NCBI RefSeq assembly: GCF_029892065.1
Contig: NZ_CP120373.1
Location: 1,485,501 to 1,549,500 of the forward strand
Length of the DNA stretch: 64,000 nucleotides
Reading direction: 5' to 3'
Source: Sinorhizobium garamanticum
GTDB taxonomy: Bacteria > Pseudomonadota > Alphaproteobacteria > Rhizobiales > Rhizobiaceae
Shown here: positions 63,008 through 64,000 of the stretch, piece after piece
How positions within the stretch are numbered: position 1 is the first letter of the stretch
Layout: each line of letters begins with the position of its first letter
Program-made: the position numbers and the translations under genes
The notes under the pieces: model-generated
The model's database searches: none
Seen by the model: the letters and a program-made list of their open reading frames with translations, nothing else
What the model was told of the DNA's origin: nothing

Positions 63008-64000
63008 GCACGCGAGAACACGTTGGTTGGGAGTAAGCACGGCACTCCTCCTTTTGAGCGCCCCCGCAATGGCTCAGGAATCGCTGCCTTTTCCGCCAAA
63101 GCCCTCAGGGAGCAAGGCCGGCCCGACGATAGCCCAGTCCACTTACAGCCCGTTGCCTGCGCAGCCGCGCCTTCCTGCGAATGCTCCGAACATTGTCGTC
63201 ATCATGCTCGATGACGTCGGCCCGGCGTTGCCGGACACCTTCGGCGGCGTGATCGAAACGCCGACATTGAGCCGTCTTGCGGAAGACGGAGTGTCCTACA
63301 ATCGCTTCCACAATGCCGCCATGTGCTCCCCCTCGCGGGCGGCATTGCTGACGGGGCGCAACCATCATCGCGTCGGGAACGGCCAGATCGCCGAGTTGGC
63401 AAACGACTGGGACGGATACACCGGCAGAATACCACGCACCTCCGCAACCGCCGCGAAAGTCCTTGGCTATTACGGCTACGCGACCGCAGCCTTCGGCAAA
63501 TGGCACAATACCCCGGCCAATGAAACGACCGCCGTCGGGCCGTACACGGACTGGCCCGCTGGCGAAGGAATCGGGTTCGATTATTTCTACGGTTTTCTTG
63601 CCGGGGAATCCTCGCAGTGGGAGCCCGCCGTCGTCGAAAACACCGTTCGTGTCGACCCGTCTCACGGGAAGGAAGGCTACCACTTCACCGAGGACATGAC
63701 CGACAAGGCGGTGTCGTGGATGAAGCAGGTGCACGCGCTGACGCCGGACCGGCCCTTCTTCATGTACTGGGCGCCCGGCGCCGCACATGGTCCGCACCAC
63801 ATCTTCAAGGAATGGGCGGACAAGTACAAAGGCAAATTCGATGACGGCTGGGATGCCATGCGAGAACGCATCTATGCCCGCCAAAAACAACTCGGATGGA
63901 TACCGGAGAACACGGAACTAACGCCCCGTCCGGATACGCTTGCGGGATGGAAGGACATTCCAGAAGACGAGAAGCCGTTCCAGCGCCGACTTATGGAGGT
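62994..64000 (+). CDS. Exported sulfatase (3' partial, runs off the window)
   Basis: 335 codons before the edge. Sec signal WLGVSTALLLLSAPAMA-QES. The alkaline-phosphatase-fold core begins NIVVIMLDDVGPALPDTFGG (metal-binding DD), the sulfatase signature is CSPSRAALLTGRN with the Cys that becomes formylglycine, and GYYGYATAAFGKWHNTP gives the catalytic Lys and His. YWAPGAAHGPHH follows. The ATG at 62,994 follows GGAGAG. An arylsulfatase-type enzyme is likely; the substrate (sulfate ester or phosphonate) is unknown. Its activating FGE is encoded just before it. Confidence 0.93.
   Translation, partial: MKSPKHARTRWLGVSTALLLLSAPAMAQESLPFPPKPSGSKAGPTIAQSTYSPLPAQPRLPANAPNIVVIMLDDVGPALPDTFGGVIETPTLSRLAEDGVSYNRFHNAAMCSPSRAALLTGRNHHRVGNGQIAELANDWDGYTGRIPRTSATAAKVLGYYGYATAAFGKWHNTPANETTAVGPYTDWPAGEGIGFDYFYGFLAGESSQWEPAVVENTVRVDPSHGKEGYHFTEDMTDKAVSWMKQVHALTPDRPFFMYWAPGAAHGPHHIFKEWADKYKGKFDDGWDAMRERIYARQKQLGWIPENTELTPRPDTLAGWKDIPEDEKPFQRRLME

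Overview
The window looks like chromosome of an alphaproteobacterium of the Rhizobiaceae, most probably Sinorhizobium/Ensifer. Support: high GC; rhizobial gene order (leuC ... ftsK-amtB-glnK ... leuD ... metA ... bfr ... ctpA ... proBA-obgE-rpmA-rplU); a SAM-II riboswitch before metA; a GAAC-N7-GAAC SOS box before imuA-imuB-dnaE2; Irr-type sites before bfd-bfr; and many short palindromic mosaic repeats of the RIME/RPE kind. The species cannot be fixed from sequence reading alone.

Layout. 1-45.4 kb is a housekeeping backbone. 1-10.7 kb: leuC (5' truncated by the window edge), a SixA-like phosphatase, an L,D-transpeptidase-like protein, CenR-like response regulator, a cyclic-nucleotide-binding protein, xthA, lolA, ftsK, and the nitrogen pair glnK-amtB behind a sigma-54 promoter. 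10.8-24.3 kb: tesB, a UbiH-family hydroxylase, a DUF1737 protein and CoA-ester lyase, leuD, RidA, MoxR AAA+ ATPase, riboswitch-controlled metA, a VWA/CoxE-like protein, galM, tRNA-Gly, a prolyl-tRNA editing protein, YbbN-like thioredoxin, Lon-N domain protein, Trm112-like protein and a zincin. 24.4-31.4 kb: the SOS mutasome imuA-imuB-dnaE2, then bfd-bfr iron storage. 31.7-45.0 kb: a long leftward series rplU-rpmA, two acetyltransferases, obgE-proB-proA-nadD-rsfS-rlmH-envC-ctpA, a YibQ-type deacetylase and rppH, with one rightward EEP-family gene.

The accessory part begins just after tRNA-Ser(CGA) at 45.3 kb. It holds a membrane-anchored TolB-like/TPR protein, a roughly 3,450-residue autotransporter, an XRE regulator, an AraC regulator lying between two inward-facing copies of its own upstream region, and a DUF2092 / small secreted protein / formylglycine-generating enzyme / sulfatase cluster that runs off the right edge.

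How genes work together: sigma-54 control of glnK-amtB links ammonium uptake to PII signalling; LexA controls the three-gene mutasome; iron-responsive sites sit before the ferredoxin/bacterioferritin pair; S-adenosylmethionine controls metA; FtsK, EnvC, CtpA and LolA serve division and envelope; the FGE would activate the exported sulfatase encoded immediately after it. The most distinctive item is the giant autotransporter, whose only four cysteines form two identical C-X18-C pairs about 200 residues apart.
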